From Piscibacillus halophilus (GTDB taxonomy: Bacteria; Bacillota; Bacilli; Bacillales; Alkalibacillaceae): a stretch of DNA of 53,048 nucleotides. The notes beneath the pieces are model-generated. The model worked only from the letters and a program-made list of their open reading frames with translations. It had not been told where the DNA came from and did no database searches. Shown here piece by piece: positions 1 through 6,928 of this stretch. The position numbers were made by a program, and so were the translations under genes. The stretch covers positions 1-53,048 of the forward strand of contig NZ_FOES01000016.1 of assembly GCF_900110685.1 (NCBI RefSeq), in the 5' to 3' direction. How positions within the stretch are numbered: the stretch's first letter is position 1; every line of letters begins with the position of its first letter.

Positions 1-355
1 TAGAAAATCACAGATAAGATTGAAACGCCTTCGTGATTCGAACCTTGTGATTATTGATGATTTAATGTTTATGGCTATGGATCAGAAAGAAGCTAATCTC
101 TTTTTTCACTTAATCAATGATTTATATAATTCAGCTTCCATCATATTAACATCAAATAAAGGTCCAAGTGATTGGGGAGAACTTCTAGGTGATCCTGCCA
201 TAACAACGGCTGTCCTTGATCGGATAGTGCATCGAGCGGAGGTGATTCAATTAAGTGGAGATAGTTATCGAATGAAGAACAGAACTTCCATTTTTGAGGA
301 AGAAAGTGTACAAAATTAATTAGCAAAAAGTGTTCAATTTTACTTGACGGTCACA
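1..355 (+). mobile_element. Right-hand remnant of an IS21-family insertion sequence
   Basis: The segment holds the end of an istB-like gene followed by a short AT-rich tail that closes with TGTTCAATTTTACTTGAC and then CA near 355, the kind of terminal sequence seen at IS21-family ends. Immediately after it the reading frame of a VOC protein on the other strand begins abruptly, so the element ends about 352-355. The rest of the element (istA and the left end) lies outside the window. Terminal-repeat assignment is by appearance only. Confidence 0.7.
2..319 (+). CDS. istB: IstB-like transposition helper ATPase, 3' part only
   Basis: Partial gene, open to the left edge of the window. The visible 105 residues include the Walker B-like segment LVIIDDLMFMAMD, then LFFHLINDLYNSASIILTSN and the conserved DWGELLGDPAITTAVLDRI block, all typical of the C-terminal half of IstB, the AAA+ ATPase that assists the IS21 transposase IstA. 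The Walker A half is missing because the window starts inside the gene, so no start codon is assigned. The stop at 317-319 lies about 35 bases before the presumed IS end, the usual arrangement for istB as last gene of the element. IstB alone cannot move the element. Confidence 0.9.
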   Translation, partial: RKSQIRLKRLRDSNLVIIDDLMFMAMDQKEANLFFHLINDLYNSASIILTSNKGPSDWGELLGDPAITTAVLDRIVHRAEVIQLSGDSYRMKNRTSIFEEESVQN

Positions 356-581
356 ACATGTCTTCATCAAGGTTCTCTGACTGAATACCAAGCACAACAT
401 TATTGTTTATGTCTAAATCGTGATGTTCCTCAAGTACGATCGGGATGTTAGCATGCTTTAGACTTACAATCTTCTCGCCATAATATTGATTAACCTCGAA
501 CCCTAATACCTTAGTATAAAAAGCTACTGACTCTTCTAGATTTTTCACTCTTACCGACATCACACATACATGATTTAGCAT
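351..581 (-). pseudogene. VOC (glyoxalase/bleomycin-resistance fold) protein, 3' end removed by the IS
   Basis: The start is good (AGGAGG shortly before ATG at 581) and the protein opens like a VOC metalloprotein: NHVCVMSVRVKNLEESVAFYTKVLGFEVNQYY, the first beta-alpha-beta-beta-beta module. It stops after 76 residues, whereas single-domain VOC proteins are normally 115-135 residues. The stop codon TGA (351-353) is supplied by the end of the adjoining IS21 element, so the second half, including the C-terminal metal ligand, was displaced by the insertion. It is very probably inactive. The original substrate cannot be told from what is left. Confidence 0.8.
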
Positions 582-662
582 AATTGCCTCCTAAAGTTTA
601 TTTTAGGTTCATCTAAAGTTGAAGTTAATTAATTGTAAACAATTTCCTCTATAAATACAACG

Positions 663-770
663 TTATTTTTTCTTTGTGATTGCCAAAATAATCTGTACGA
701 TGAGCGAGATTAATCCAATGATAAAAGAACCAAAGGCGAACAATATTAGGATGTACGCAGAACCGTCCAT
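663..770 (-). CDS. Putative holin-like toxin, 35 residues
   Basis: This is a very short gene with a strong Shine-Dalgarno (GGAGGTG, 7 bases before ATG at 768-770). The product is one hydrophobic helix (about residues 6-31) ending in TKKK, with the pattern LILFAFGSFIIGLISLIV. That matches the family annotated in Bacillaceae as putative holin-like toxins, membrane peptides related to type I toxin-antitoxin toxins (TxpA/BsrG-like). The expected action is insertion in the cytoplasmic membrane and depolarisation. The promoter upstream contains a perfect LexA box, so expression is probably DNA-damage induced. It could instead be a harmless small membrane protein; toxicity is inferred from family resemblance only. 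Confidence 0.75.
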   Translation of the reverse strand: MDGSAYILILFAFGSFIIGLISLIVQIILAITKKK

Positions 771-814
771 GTTGAACACCTCCAAATTATTCCACTAAAT
801 AGGTGGTTGTCCAC

Positions 815-843
815 ATTATAAAACACGAACACATGTTCGTAAA
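815..843 (-). promoter_or_regulatory. Sigma-A promoter with LexA (SOS) box for the holin-like toxin
   Basis: Reading on the minus strand: -35 TTTACG (838-843), 17-base spacer, -10 TATAAT (815-820). Inside the spacer and touching the -35 is CGAACACATGTTCG (826-839), a perfect CGAAC-N4-GTTCG palindrome matching the Gram-positive LexA/DinR operator. A bound repressor would block polymerase. The leader down to the toxin start is about 40 bases and contains CACCT, which can pair with the AGGTG of the ribosome binding site. Confidence 0.8.
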
Positions 844-1024
844 CCTTTTTTGAGAAAATCCTACAATGTCACTATTTTTCGGTGTAAAAATGTCGCTTTT
901 GTACAAAATAAACATTGTTATAACTATCGATTAGTTTGTTTTGGAACCATTTAGGGTAAATTTTACATAGAAACGTTTTTAAATAACGTGGATATGTACG
1001 GAGAATATGGAAAGGAGTTTTCAA

Positions 1025-2983
1025 ATGAAATTGAATGTAGCTCAGAAATTGATTCAAGAGCATCTTGTTTCTGGTGAAATGAAACCAGGGACAGAAATTG
1101 GTCTAAAGATTGATCAAACCTTGACACAAGATGCAACTGGTACAATGGTCATGCTTGAACTTGAGGCGATGGGAGTTGACCGTGCTAAGACTGAAGCGTC
1201 AGCTCAGTATGTTGACCATAACTTAATTCAATCCGATCACCGTAATCCTGATGATCATTTGTTCTTACGTAGTGCGGCGAAAAGGTTTGGGCTTTATTTC
1301 AGCCGTCCAGGTAACGGTGTCAGTCACCCTGTTCATATGCAAAAATTGTGTAAGCCAGGTCGTACGTTATTAGGTTCTGATAGTCATACGTGTGCGAATG
1401 GCTGTATGGGAATGCTTGCGATGGGGGCTGGAGGTATTGACGTTGCGATGGCAATCGCAGGTGAACCGTTTTACGTTAAAATGCCTCAAATTTGGGGCGT
1501 GAAATTAACGGGTAAATTACCAGATTGGGTAAGTGCTAAAGATGTCATTTTAGAAATGCTACGTCGTCACGATGTAAAAGGTGGCGTTGGTAAAATCATT
1601 GAATATTACGGCCCTGGTTTAAAAGACTTATCAGCTATGGATCGTCACGTCATTGCAAATATGGGAGCTGAGCTTGGAGCAACAGCTACAGTATTTCCAT
1701 CTGATAATGAGGTTAAGCGTTTCTTGAAGCAACAAGGTCGAGAAGAGGACTGGCAAGAGATTACAGCAGACCGCGGTGCCGAATATGATCTTCATGATGA
1801 GATTGACTTATCAACTCTAGAGCCATTAATTGCTAAACCTTCTAGTCCTGGTAATGTCGTTCCAGTTAGTGAAGTAGCAGGTGAAACGATTTATCAATCT
1901 TATATAGGTTCATCAGCAAATCCAGGTTACAGAGATTTTGCTGTTGCGGCTGAAATTGTGAAAGGAAAACACGTGGCCAACGGTGTTTCTTTTGATATTA
2001 ATCCATCCTCACGTCAAATTTTAACTCAATTAGTGGATGAAGGACATATCGCAAGTTTACTAAGCGCAGGTGGACGATTACACCAAGCGGGTTGTAACGG
2101 TTGTATCGGAATGGGGCAGGCACCAGCTTCAGGGCGAAACAGTTTAAGAACAACGCCTCGTAACTTCCCTGGTCGTTCAGGAACAAAAGAGGACAGTGTT
2201 TTCTTATGTAGCCCGGAAACGGCTGCAGCATCCGCATTAACAGGTGTTATTACAGATCCAAGAACGTTAGATATGGATTACCCAAGAATCAAAGAACCAA
2301 AAGTTGATTTTGAGAAAGATCAAGGTATGTTAGAGGAGCCAATCGATCCAGCAGAAGGGTTGAGTGTAGAACTAGAAAAAGGTCCTAACATTAAGTCGAT
2401 CCCGAATTTAGCTCCTATTGAGGATAACTTTGAAATACCAGTGTTACTTAAAATGGGTGACAATATATCGACAGACGAGATTTTAGCTGGTGGTTCACGC
2501 GTACTACCATATCGTAGTAACCTTCAAAGAATCAGTACGTTTACATTTGAAATTGTCGATGACACCTATTATGAACGGGCGATGAAACAGAGAGATGAAG
2601 GTGGTCACGCTGTTGTTGGTGGTTTTAACTACGGGCAAGGTTCATCTCGTGAACACGCAGCATTAGCCCCACGCTTCTTAGGTTTAAAAGCCGTGCTTGT
2701 AAAAGATTTTGCTCGTATTCATTTACAAAACTTAATTAACTTCGGTGTTTTACCAATTCAATTTGTCGACGAAAGCGATTATGACAAAATTGAATCAGGT
2801 GACGTGTTAGTGTTTGAAAATGTACGTGACAAGGTTCGAAACAATCATGAATTTGAAATTAGCATTAAAGGTAAGGATGAGAAAATCCGAGTGAAACACA
2901 GTTTAACAAGCAGGCATCTGGACATAATACTAGAAGGTGGCGTAATTAATTGGATCAAGAAAAAACAAGAAAGTGGGGTTTAA
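1025..2983 (+). CDS. acn: Aconitate hydratase, 652 residues
   Basis: Catalyses citrate to isocitrate via cis-aconitate in the TCA cycle, using a [4Fe-4S] cluster. The aconitase/LeuC fold is evident from SDSHTCANG (cluster Cys near 123) and GCNGCIGMGQAPASG (Cys near 356 and 359), and the swivel domain from GDNISTDEILAGG and NYGQGSSREHAALAPRFLGLKAVL. At about 650 residues it belongs to the short aconitase class rather than the roughly 900-residue CitB/AcnA, so it lacks the usual IRP-like N-terminal arrangement. ATG 1025 is chosen because AAAGGAG sits just before it; an in-frame ATG at 1007 overlaps that site. A small zinc-finger gene follows with no gap. Whether this is the main TCA enzyme or a second one cannot be judged here. 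Confidence 0.93.
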   Translation: MKLNVAQKLIQEHLVSGEMKPGTEIGLKIDQTLTQDATGTMVMLELEAMGVDRAKTEASAQYVDHNLIQSDHRNPDDHLFLRSAAKRFGLYFSRPGNGVSHPVHMQKLCKPGRTLLGSDSHTCANGCMGMLAMGAGGIDVAMAIAGEPFYVKMPQIWGVKLTGKLPDWVSAKDVILEMLRRHDVKGGVGKIIEYYGPGLKDLSAMDRHVIANMGAELGATATVFPSDNEVKRFLKQQGREEDWQEITADRGAEYDLHDEIDLSTLEPLIAKPSSPGNVVPVSEVAGETIYQSYIGSSANPGYRDFAVAAEIVKGKHVANGVSFDINPSSRQILTQLVDEGHIASLLSAGGRLHQAGCNGCIGMGQAPASGRNSLRTTPRNFPGRSGTKEDSVFLCSPETAAASALTGVITDPRTLDMDYPRIKEPKVDFEKDQGMLEEPIDPAEGLSVELEKGPNIKSIPNLAPIEDNFEIPVLLKMGDNISTDEILAGGSRVLPYRSNLQRISTFTFEIVDDTYYERAMKQRDEGGHAVVGGFNYGQGSSREHAALAPRFLGLKAVLVKDFARIHLQNLINFGVLPIQFVDESDYDKIESGDVLVFENVRDKVRNNHEFEISIKGKDEKIRVKHSLTSRHLDIILEGGVINWIKKKQESGV

Positions 2984-3160
2984 ATGGGCTCTCAAGAATT
3001 CAGATGTAAGGCTTGTGAAGGTAGTGGACTTTTAATGGATGATGAAGAATGGCATTACACATGTACGGTTTGTGGTGGCGACGGTTATGTCTCTAAATAT
3101 GAAAACCGAGAGCAAAAACATGTCAGTGATGTTGATGAAAACAATCGAATATTAGATTAA
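2984..3160 (+). CDS. Small double-CxxC zinc-finger-like protein, 58 residues
   Basis: The ATG follows the aconitase stop directly (no intervening base), so the two are translated from one message. The peptide has two CxxCxGxG knuckles, CKACEGSG (residues 8-15) and CTVCGGDG (27-34), the same spacing as half of the DnaJ cysteine-rich zinc domain; the tail is charged. Four cysteines suggest one bound zinc (or iron). It is too small for an enzyme. Because it is coupled to an iron-sulphur aconitase, a role in cluster delivery or protein folding is possible, but that is inference. The gene is easily missed because of its size. Confidence 0.8.
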   Translation: MGSQEFRCKACEGSGLLMDDEEWHYTCTVCGGDGYVSKYENREQKHVSDVDENNRILD

Positions 3161-3163
3161 TGA

Positions 3164-3213
3164 AGGGCTGTCCCCAAAGTCATGAGTAGTGACTTATGGG
3201 GCAGCCTTTTATT
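3164..3213 (+). terminator. Rho-independent terminator after aconitase operon
   Basis: GGGCTGTCCCCAAAGTCA and TGACTTATGGGGCAGCC form a long stem with two small mismatches, followed by TTTTATTTT. A very similar hairpin occurs at 34672-34715 on the other strand, so this is a dispersed terminator-like repeat. Confidence 0.85.
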
Positions 3214-3343
3214 TTAAAAGTTAAATGGCACCATCAGGCGACATCTTCACTCTTTAGATTTGGACGATCCCCTTACTTTTTATTTTCATATGCAGGATAA
3301 CCACTTCCGTTGTAGAACTTTATTTATAAAAAGGAGTGGTTAG

Positions 3344-3829
3344 ATGAGTGAGAAAACGATGATGCATGAAGAAACGGTGTTAAATCAATGGAAATTGTGG
3401 CGCAGTTGGGTGGTAGGATTCATTGATATAGTACCTGAAGAACATTATGACGAGATTCCTGAACCTTTTAAAAATAATATACGCTGGAATGCTGGACACC
3501 TATTAGTTGGGTTTGATGATGTTGTTGCCTCAGCTTTGGGTACGGAACGTCAGCTTTCTGAAAAATACCATATGATGTTTCCTCGTGGCAGTAGTCCAGC
3601 TGATTGGAAAGAAGAGCCGCCTGCGATGGAAGAAATAAAAGAAAAATTGAGAAGACAGCCGGAAGAATTAGAAGAATTAATCAAAGGAAAGCTTGATACT
3701 CCACTTAAGAAAGAGTTTATGGGAATGAACACTTTAGGAGAGGCAATTCAATTTTTATCGGCACATGATGCATTACACTTATCAACGATGAACGCTATGC
3801 GACGAATCTTAAAAAACAATAATAAATAA
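3344..3829 (+). CDS. DinB-family four-helix-bundle protein, 161 residues
   Basis: Monocistronic gene with AAAGGAG before ATG 3344. The sequence fits the DinB/YfiT superfamily of metal-binding four-helix bundles: an N-terminal helix LNQWKLWRSWVVGFIDIVPEEHY, the metal-site motif IRWNAGHLLVGFDDVV with the first His, and AIQFLSAHDALHLSTMNAMRRIL with the HDALH pair in the last helix. These three histidines normally hold a divalent metal. Family members include thiol-dependent transferases (mycothiol or bacillithiol) and many DNA-damage-induced proteins of unknown activity. No LexA box is visible upstream, so SOS induction is not supported. The exact substrate is unknown. Confidence 0.85.
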   Translation: MSEKTMMHEETVLNQWKLWRSWVVGFIDIVPEEHYDEIPEPFKNNIRWNAGHLLVGFDDVVASALGTERQLSEKYHMMFPRGSSPADWKEEPPAMEEIKEKLRRQPEELEELIKGKLDTPLKKEFMGMNTLGEAIQFLSAHDALHLSTMNAMRRILKNNNK

Positions 3830-3836
3830 AGATTTT

Positions 3837-3911
3837 AAATAAAGGAAAATCCGAACCAAGATTCGAGACTCTAAAGCTAGAATTCGAATTAGCTCGGATT
3901 TTCCTTTATTT
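3837..3911. terminator. Bidirectional terminator between dinB-like gene and rsgA
   Basis: AAATAAAGGAAAATCCGA (3837-3854) is perfectly complementary to TCGGATTTTCCTTTATTT (3894-3911). The 39-base loop holds a second palindromic stretch around GAATTCGAATT. Converging genes on both sides can use it, with A/T runs at both ends. Confidence 0.85.
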
Positions 3912-3967
3912 TAATTACTTCAACATGTGTTTAAAATATCCGTTTTAGTTATGCCTAGTATAACACT

Positions 3968-5008
3968 TTACCATTTCCCTTTTAAGATTTCATCAGCTTG
4001 AATACGACTTGCTCTTTGACTTCCGTACTTTTTCTTAAGGTCGAGAAACTTAGCTTCACGTTGAAGTTTAAGGAAACTTTTGTACCGTTCTTCGGAAAGT
4101 TCTCCAGTTTCAATGGCTTTTTTTACTGCACAGCCAGGTTCTGAACTATGGCGACAATCACGAAATTTGCATTGCTTTTCAAGTTCCTCAATATCTTGAA
4201 ACGTTTGACTTGCTGCATCTTCACTTGACCAAAGTTGCAACTCTCTCATTCCTGGTGTGTCGATAATAATTCCACCGCTTGGTAAAATGAATAGTTCTCG
4301 TTGTGTGGTCGTATGACGCCCTTTTGCATCATCTTCTCTGATACTTTGGGTTTTCTGAACCTCTTCTCCGAGAAGTCGGTTTATTAATGTTGATTTACCG
4401 ACACCTGAAGAACCAAGTAGTGAAATCGTTTGGCCCTTTTTTAGGAATGGGAAAAGTTGATCCATTCCTTCATTATGAAGAGCATCCACACTTAATATTG
4501 GAACACCCATTGCGATCTCTTCTACAGCACTTATTTTCTCATCGACATCTTCACATAAATCTTTCTTCGTTAAAATGAATACCGGAGAGGCTCCGCTTTC
4601 ATATATTTGTGTTAAAAATCGTTCCATTCTTCTAAGGTTAAAATCGTTATTTAGTGCACTTACGAGAAACACAATGTCAATATTCGCAGCCATTAGCTGC
4701 TCCTGTTGTTTTTTACCGGCAGCATGACGTGATAAAACGCTTTTACGTTTTAATACTTGGTGAATCATTCCTTTTGAGTCTGCGGTGGTGTAGTCAAAAA
4801 GTACCCAATCGCCTACACAAGGAAAATCATGGGCGTCTTCTGTACGGTGAAAAAATCTACCGGATACTTCGCAATAAAACTTACCATTTACTGAATATGT
4901 GAGATAAATGCCATTTGAAGATTTAGCTACACGTCCAATCGTGTATGGAGTGTCTTTTACTAGTTCTTGAAAGTAATTGTCAAATCCTAATTCACATAAA
5001 TCGTACAA
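3968..5008 (-). CDS. rsgA: Ribosome small-subunit-dependent GTPase A
   Basis: Circularly permuted GTPase that checks late 30S subunit maturation. Order seen: OB-fold region, G4 LTKKD, G1 LLGSSGVGKSTLINRLLG (about residues 193-210), G3 IIDTPGMREL, and the C-terminal zinc site CKFRDCRHSSEPGC. I chose TTG at 5008 because AAAGGAGG lies 8 bases before it and the protein then starts LYDLCELGFDNYFQEL, like other RsgA proteins, giving 346 residues (the E. coli-type length). The frame stays open to a TTG at 5113 but that start has a poorly spaced ribosome binding site and would add a 35-residue tail of no known kind. It stands alone, facing away from the next gene. Confidence 0.93.
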   Translation of the reverse strand: MYDLCELGFDNYFQELVKDTPYTIGRVAKSSNGIYLTYSVNGKFYCEVSGRFFHRTEDAHDFPCVGDWVLFDYTTADSKGMIHQVLKRKSVLSRHAAGKKQQEQLMAANIDIVFLVSALNNDFNLRRMERFLTQIYESGASPVFILTKKDLCEDVDEKISAVEEIAMGVPILSVDALHNEGMDQLFPFLKKGQTISLLGSSGVGKSTLINRLLGEEVQKTQSIREDDAKGRHTTTQRELFILPSGGIIIDTPGMRELQLWSSEDAASQTFQDIEELEKQCKFRDCRHSSEPGCAVKKAIETGELSEERYKSFLKLQREAKFLDLKKKYGSQRASRIQADEILKGKW

Positions 5009-5304
5009 TTTCTTTTCCTCCTTTAAAATAACAGGAGGATAAAGCTTACTATTAAGAAGCAGCATCCCCCTTGTTTTGTCGCTGTTTCCTATGAGACTTT
5101 CGGTTATATACAATGATCATAAGCCATCACGCTCCTTTATCGTTGTTGATGTTAGTATACCAAAGTAGATATAAAATGCCACACTCTAACTAAATGATTG
5201 AAAGTGAAGGGAATAAAAGATATTTATGGAATTAACCCATTTTCATATTTCAAACAAGTTTAATTTTGTTATGATAGTTTTGTACCAAATGGAGGTGCAA
5301 AGCG

Positions 5305-5943
5305 ATGACATGGGACATTTTAAACATCATAGGTACGATGGCATTCGCCATTAGTGGAGCGATTGTAGCTTTAGAAGAGGAATTTGATTTATTTGGTGTC
5401 TATTTATTAGGGTTTGTAACGGCATTCGGTGGCGGGATTATTCGAAATGTTTTGCTAGGATTGCCGATTTCAGATATATGGAATCAGGATGTACTCTTTA
5501 CAGTAGCGTTTATAACCATGACACTCTTGTTTTTTATCCCTTTTCACTGGGTATTAGGATTTAAGAAGTTGTGGGGAGTTTTCTTCGATGCAATTGGTTT
5601 AGCTTCATTTGCTGTTCAAGGAGCACTGTTTGCCGTAATGGCAGGTTATCCGATGAGTGCTGTGATTGTAGCTGGGGTGTTGACTGGCACGGGTGGAGGT
5701 GTCATCCGTGATATGTTAGCCGATCGAAAACCACTTGTACTCCATCAAGAGATCTATGCAATATGGGCTGTACTAGGAGCGATGGCTGTTGGATTCGGGC
5801 TTGCAACCACGATGTGGCAGTTTATCTTATTAATTGTTGCGATAGTGATACTTAGAATGTTTTCTGTCGTTTACCAATGGAGTTTGCCATCACGTTTTGA
5901 TTGGTTGCGACAACTGAAAAAATTTAAACGTCAGGGGGAGTAA
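5305..5943 (+). CDS. TRIC-type (UPF0126) cation channel family membrane protein
   Basis: 212 residues, strongly hydrophobic with seven predicted helices built from two similar halves. Each half carries the family's glycine-rich motif: FGGGIIRNVLLGLPI near residue 46 and GTGGGVIRDMLADRKPLVL near 132. Bacterial TRIC homologues are trimeric potassium-permeable channels. ATG 5305 has GGAGGTG before it. The next gene, a Crp/Fnr regulator, starts one base after this stop codon, so the two are cotranscribed; whether the channel is linked to the respiratory genes beyond is unclear. Confidence 0.88.
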   Translation: MTWDILNIIGTMAFAISGAIVALEEEFDLFGVYLLGFVTAFGGGIIRNVLLGLPISDIWNQDVLFTVAFITMTLLFFIPFHWVLGFKKLWGVFFDAIGLASFAVQGALFAVMAGYPMSAVIVAGVLTGTGGGVIRDMLADRKPLVLHQEIYAIWAVLGAMAVGFGLATTMWQFILLIVAIVILRMFSVVYQWSLPSRFDWLRQLKKFKRQGE

Positions 5944-5944
5944 G

Positions 5945-6634
5945 GTGTTTCGTTCAGAGTCTTTTTTTAGGCAGTTTCCGATTTTTACGGATTTAACAGA
6001 AGAAGAATTGAATCGGTTGAGACAAATCTCTGTAGAACGGGATTTAAGAAAAGGTGAGACCATTTTTCGTCAAAATGAAAAACGACATTCCGTTTATTTT
6101 ATTCGAACAGGTCTTGTGAAAGTGTATAAAATTGACCTTGAGGGACATGAACAAATCGTTAATGTACTGCATTCAGATGAAATGTTTCCGCATGTTGGTT
6201 TTTTCGATGAGACCCCTTACCCTGCGACCGCTATTGCTTTAACTGATGTCCGAATTGTTGGGGTTCCAATTGAAGAATTTGAATGGCTTTTAATGGAGAA
6301 ACCTGGTATGGCGATTAAAGTCATGCGTGTGATTGGAAAGAAGCTTTTGGAATTACAAGAAAGGCTGCAAACGATTCAATCACAAGATGTATTCCGACGA
6401 ATTGTGATGATGTTAGTGAGATTTGCAAAGGAACTAGGTGTAAAAAAATCAACAGGAGAAATTTATTTACAGCTGCCTATTACTAACTCCGAGTTAGCGA
6501 GTATGATTGGCGTATCTCGTGAAACGGTCAATCGGGTATTTAATCGACTGAAAAAAGAAGAAATCATAACCTATAATCGAAAGGAAATACATATTTTAGA
6601 TTATGAACAATTAAAAACATATTGGATTCATTAA
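5945..6634 (+). CDS. Crp/Fnr-family transcriptional regulator without cysteines
   Basis: 229 residues: an N-terminal cyclic-nucleotide-type beta-roll (about 8-120), a long dimer helix (about 122-150) and a C-terminal winged helix. The recognition helix GVSRETVNRVFNRL (about 189-202) keeps the R-E-x-x-x-R arrangement that in CRP reads TGTGA. The protein contains no cysteine at all, so it cannot hold an Fnr iron-sulphur cluster through its own cysteines. GTG 5945 has GGGGGAG upstream. Downstream lie two perfect TGTGA-N6-TCACA sites in front of the ba3 oxidase operon; it is the obvious candidate to bind them. The signal it senses is unknown. Confidence 0.92.
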   Translation: MFRSESFFRQFPIFTDLTEEELNRLRQISVERDLRKGETIFRQNEKRHSVYFIRTGLVKVYKIDLEGHEQIVNVLHSDEMFPHVGFFDETPYPATAIALTDVRIVGVPIEEFEWLLMEKPGMAIKVMRVIGKKLLELQERLQTIQSQDVFRRIVMMLVRFAKELGVKKSTGEIYLQLPITNSELASMIGVSRETVNRVFNRLKKEEIITYNRKEIHILDYEQLKTYWIH

Positions 6635-6660
6635 CGCCTTTTATGAGGCGTTTTATTTTT
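6633..6660 (+). terminator. Terminator after the Crp/Fnr gene
   Basis: AACGCCT (6633-6639) pairs with AGGCGTT (6646-6652) around a 6-base loop, followed by TTATTTTT. The stem overlaps the stop codon. It separates the regulator from the oxidase operon. Confidence 0.75.
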
Positions 6661-6666
6661 GGCTCC

Positions 6667-6688
6667 ATTTGTGAAACTTTTCACAAAT
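6667..6688 (+). promoter_or_regulatory. Crp/Fnr operator 1 (upstream)
   Basis: TGTGAAACTTTTCACA (6670-6685) is a TGTGA-N6-TCACA site with matching flanks (ATT/AAT). Its centre is 42 bases, four helical turns, upstream of the centre of operator 2. Confidence 0.8.
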
Positions 6689-6708
6689 TCGTCAACAAAA
6701 ACGCCTGA

Positions 6709-6754
6709 GTTTGTGATTTAAATCACAAACTTTAGATTATTTTACCAATAAGAT
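6709..6754 (+). promoter_or_regulatory. Crp/Fnr operator 2 and promoter of the ba3 oxidase operon
   Basis: TGTGATTTAAATCACA (6712-6727) sits in a perfect 22-base palindrome (6709-6730). A -10-like TAAGAT lies at 6749-6754, predicting transcription start near 6761. The operator centre (6719.5) would then be at about -41.5, the class II position used by Crp/Fnr activators, and no good -35 box is present. This suggests activation rather than repression. Confidence 0.7.
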
Positions 6755-6786
6755 AAAGGTAGAACATGAGATAAGGAGGGCTGCTG

Positions 6787-6906
6787 ATGAAGCGTTCAAA
6801 TCTTCATGATGAGAAATTGTACGGTGCCTTTATTTCTGTATTATTCGTAGGGGCTTTTATTGTTGGTTCATGGTTGTCTGTGTATTTTCTATTCATATCA
6901 CGTTAG
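6787..6906 (+). CDS. Cytochrome c oxidase subunit IIa (CoxIIa family), 39 residues
   Basis: Tiny membrane protein: a charged start (MKRSNLHDEKLYG) followed by one transmembrane helix AFISVLFVGAFIVGSWLSVYFLF and ending ISR. Size, position and sequence fit subunit IIa of ba3-type oxidases, which supplies the second membrane helix that subunit II lacks. AAGGAGGG lies 8 bases before the ATG. It is the first gene of the oxidase operon, ahead of subunits II and I. No enzymatic residues are expected. It is too short for most gene callers. Confidence 0.85.
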   Translation: MKRSNLHDEKLYGAFISVLFVGAFIVGSWLSVYFLFISR

Positions 6907-6928
6907 GTCTTAGAAGGAGGTTATACAC

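Noticed and set aside
1007-1024. Upstream ATG of the aconitase gene
   Set aside because: It overlaps the ribosome binding site of the better ATG at 1025.
4387-4902. Two plus-strand open frames opposite rsgA
   Set aside because: Antisense shadows without ribosome sites.
5945-6634. Oxygen-sensing Fnr with an iron-sulphur cluster
   Set aside because: The protein has no cysteine.
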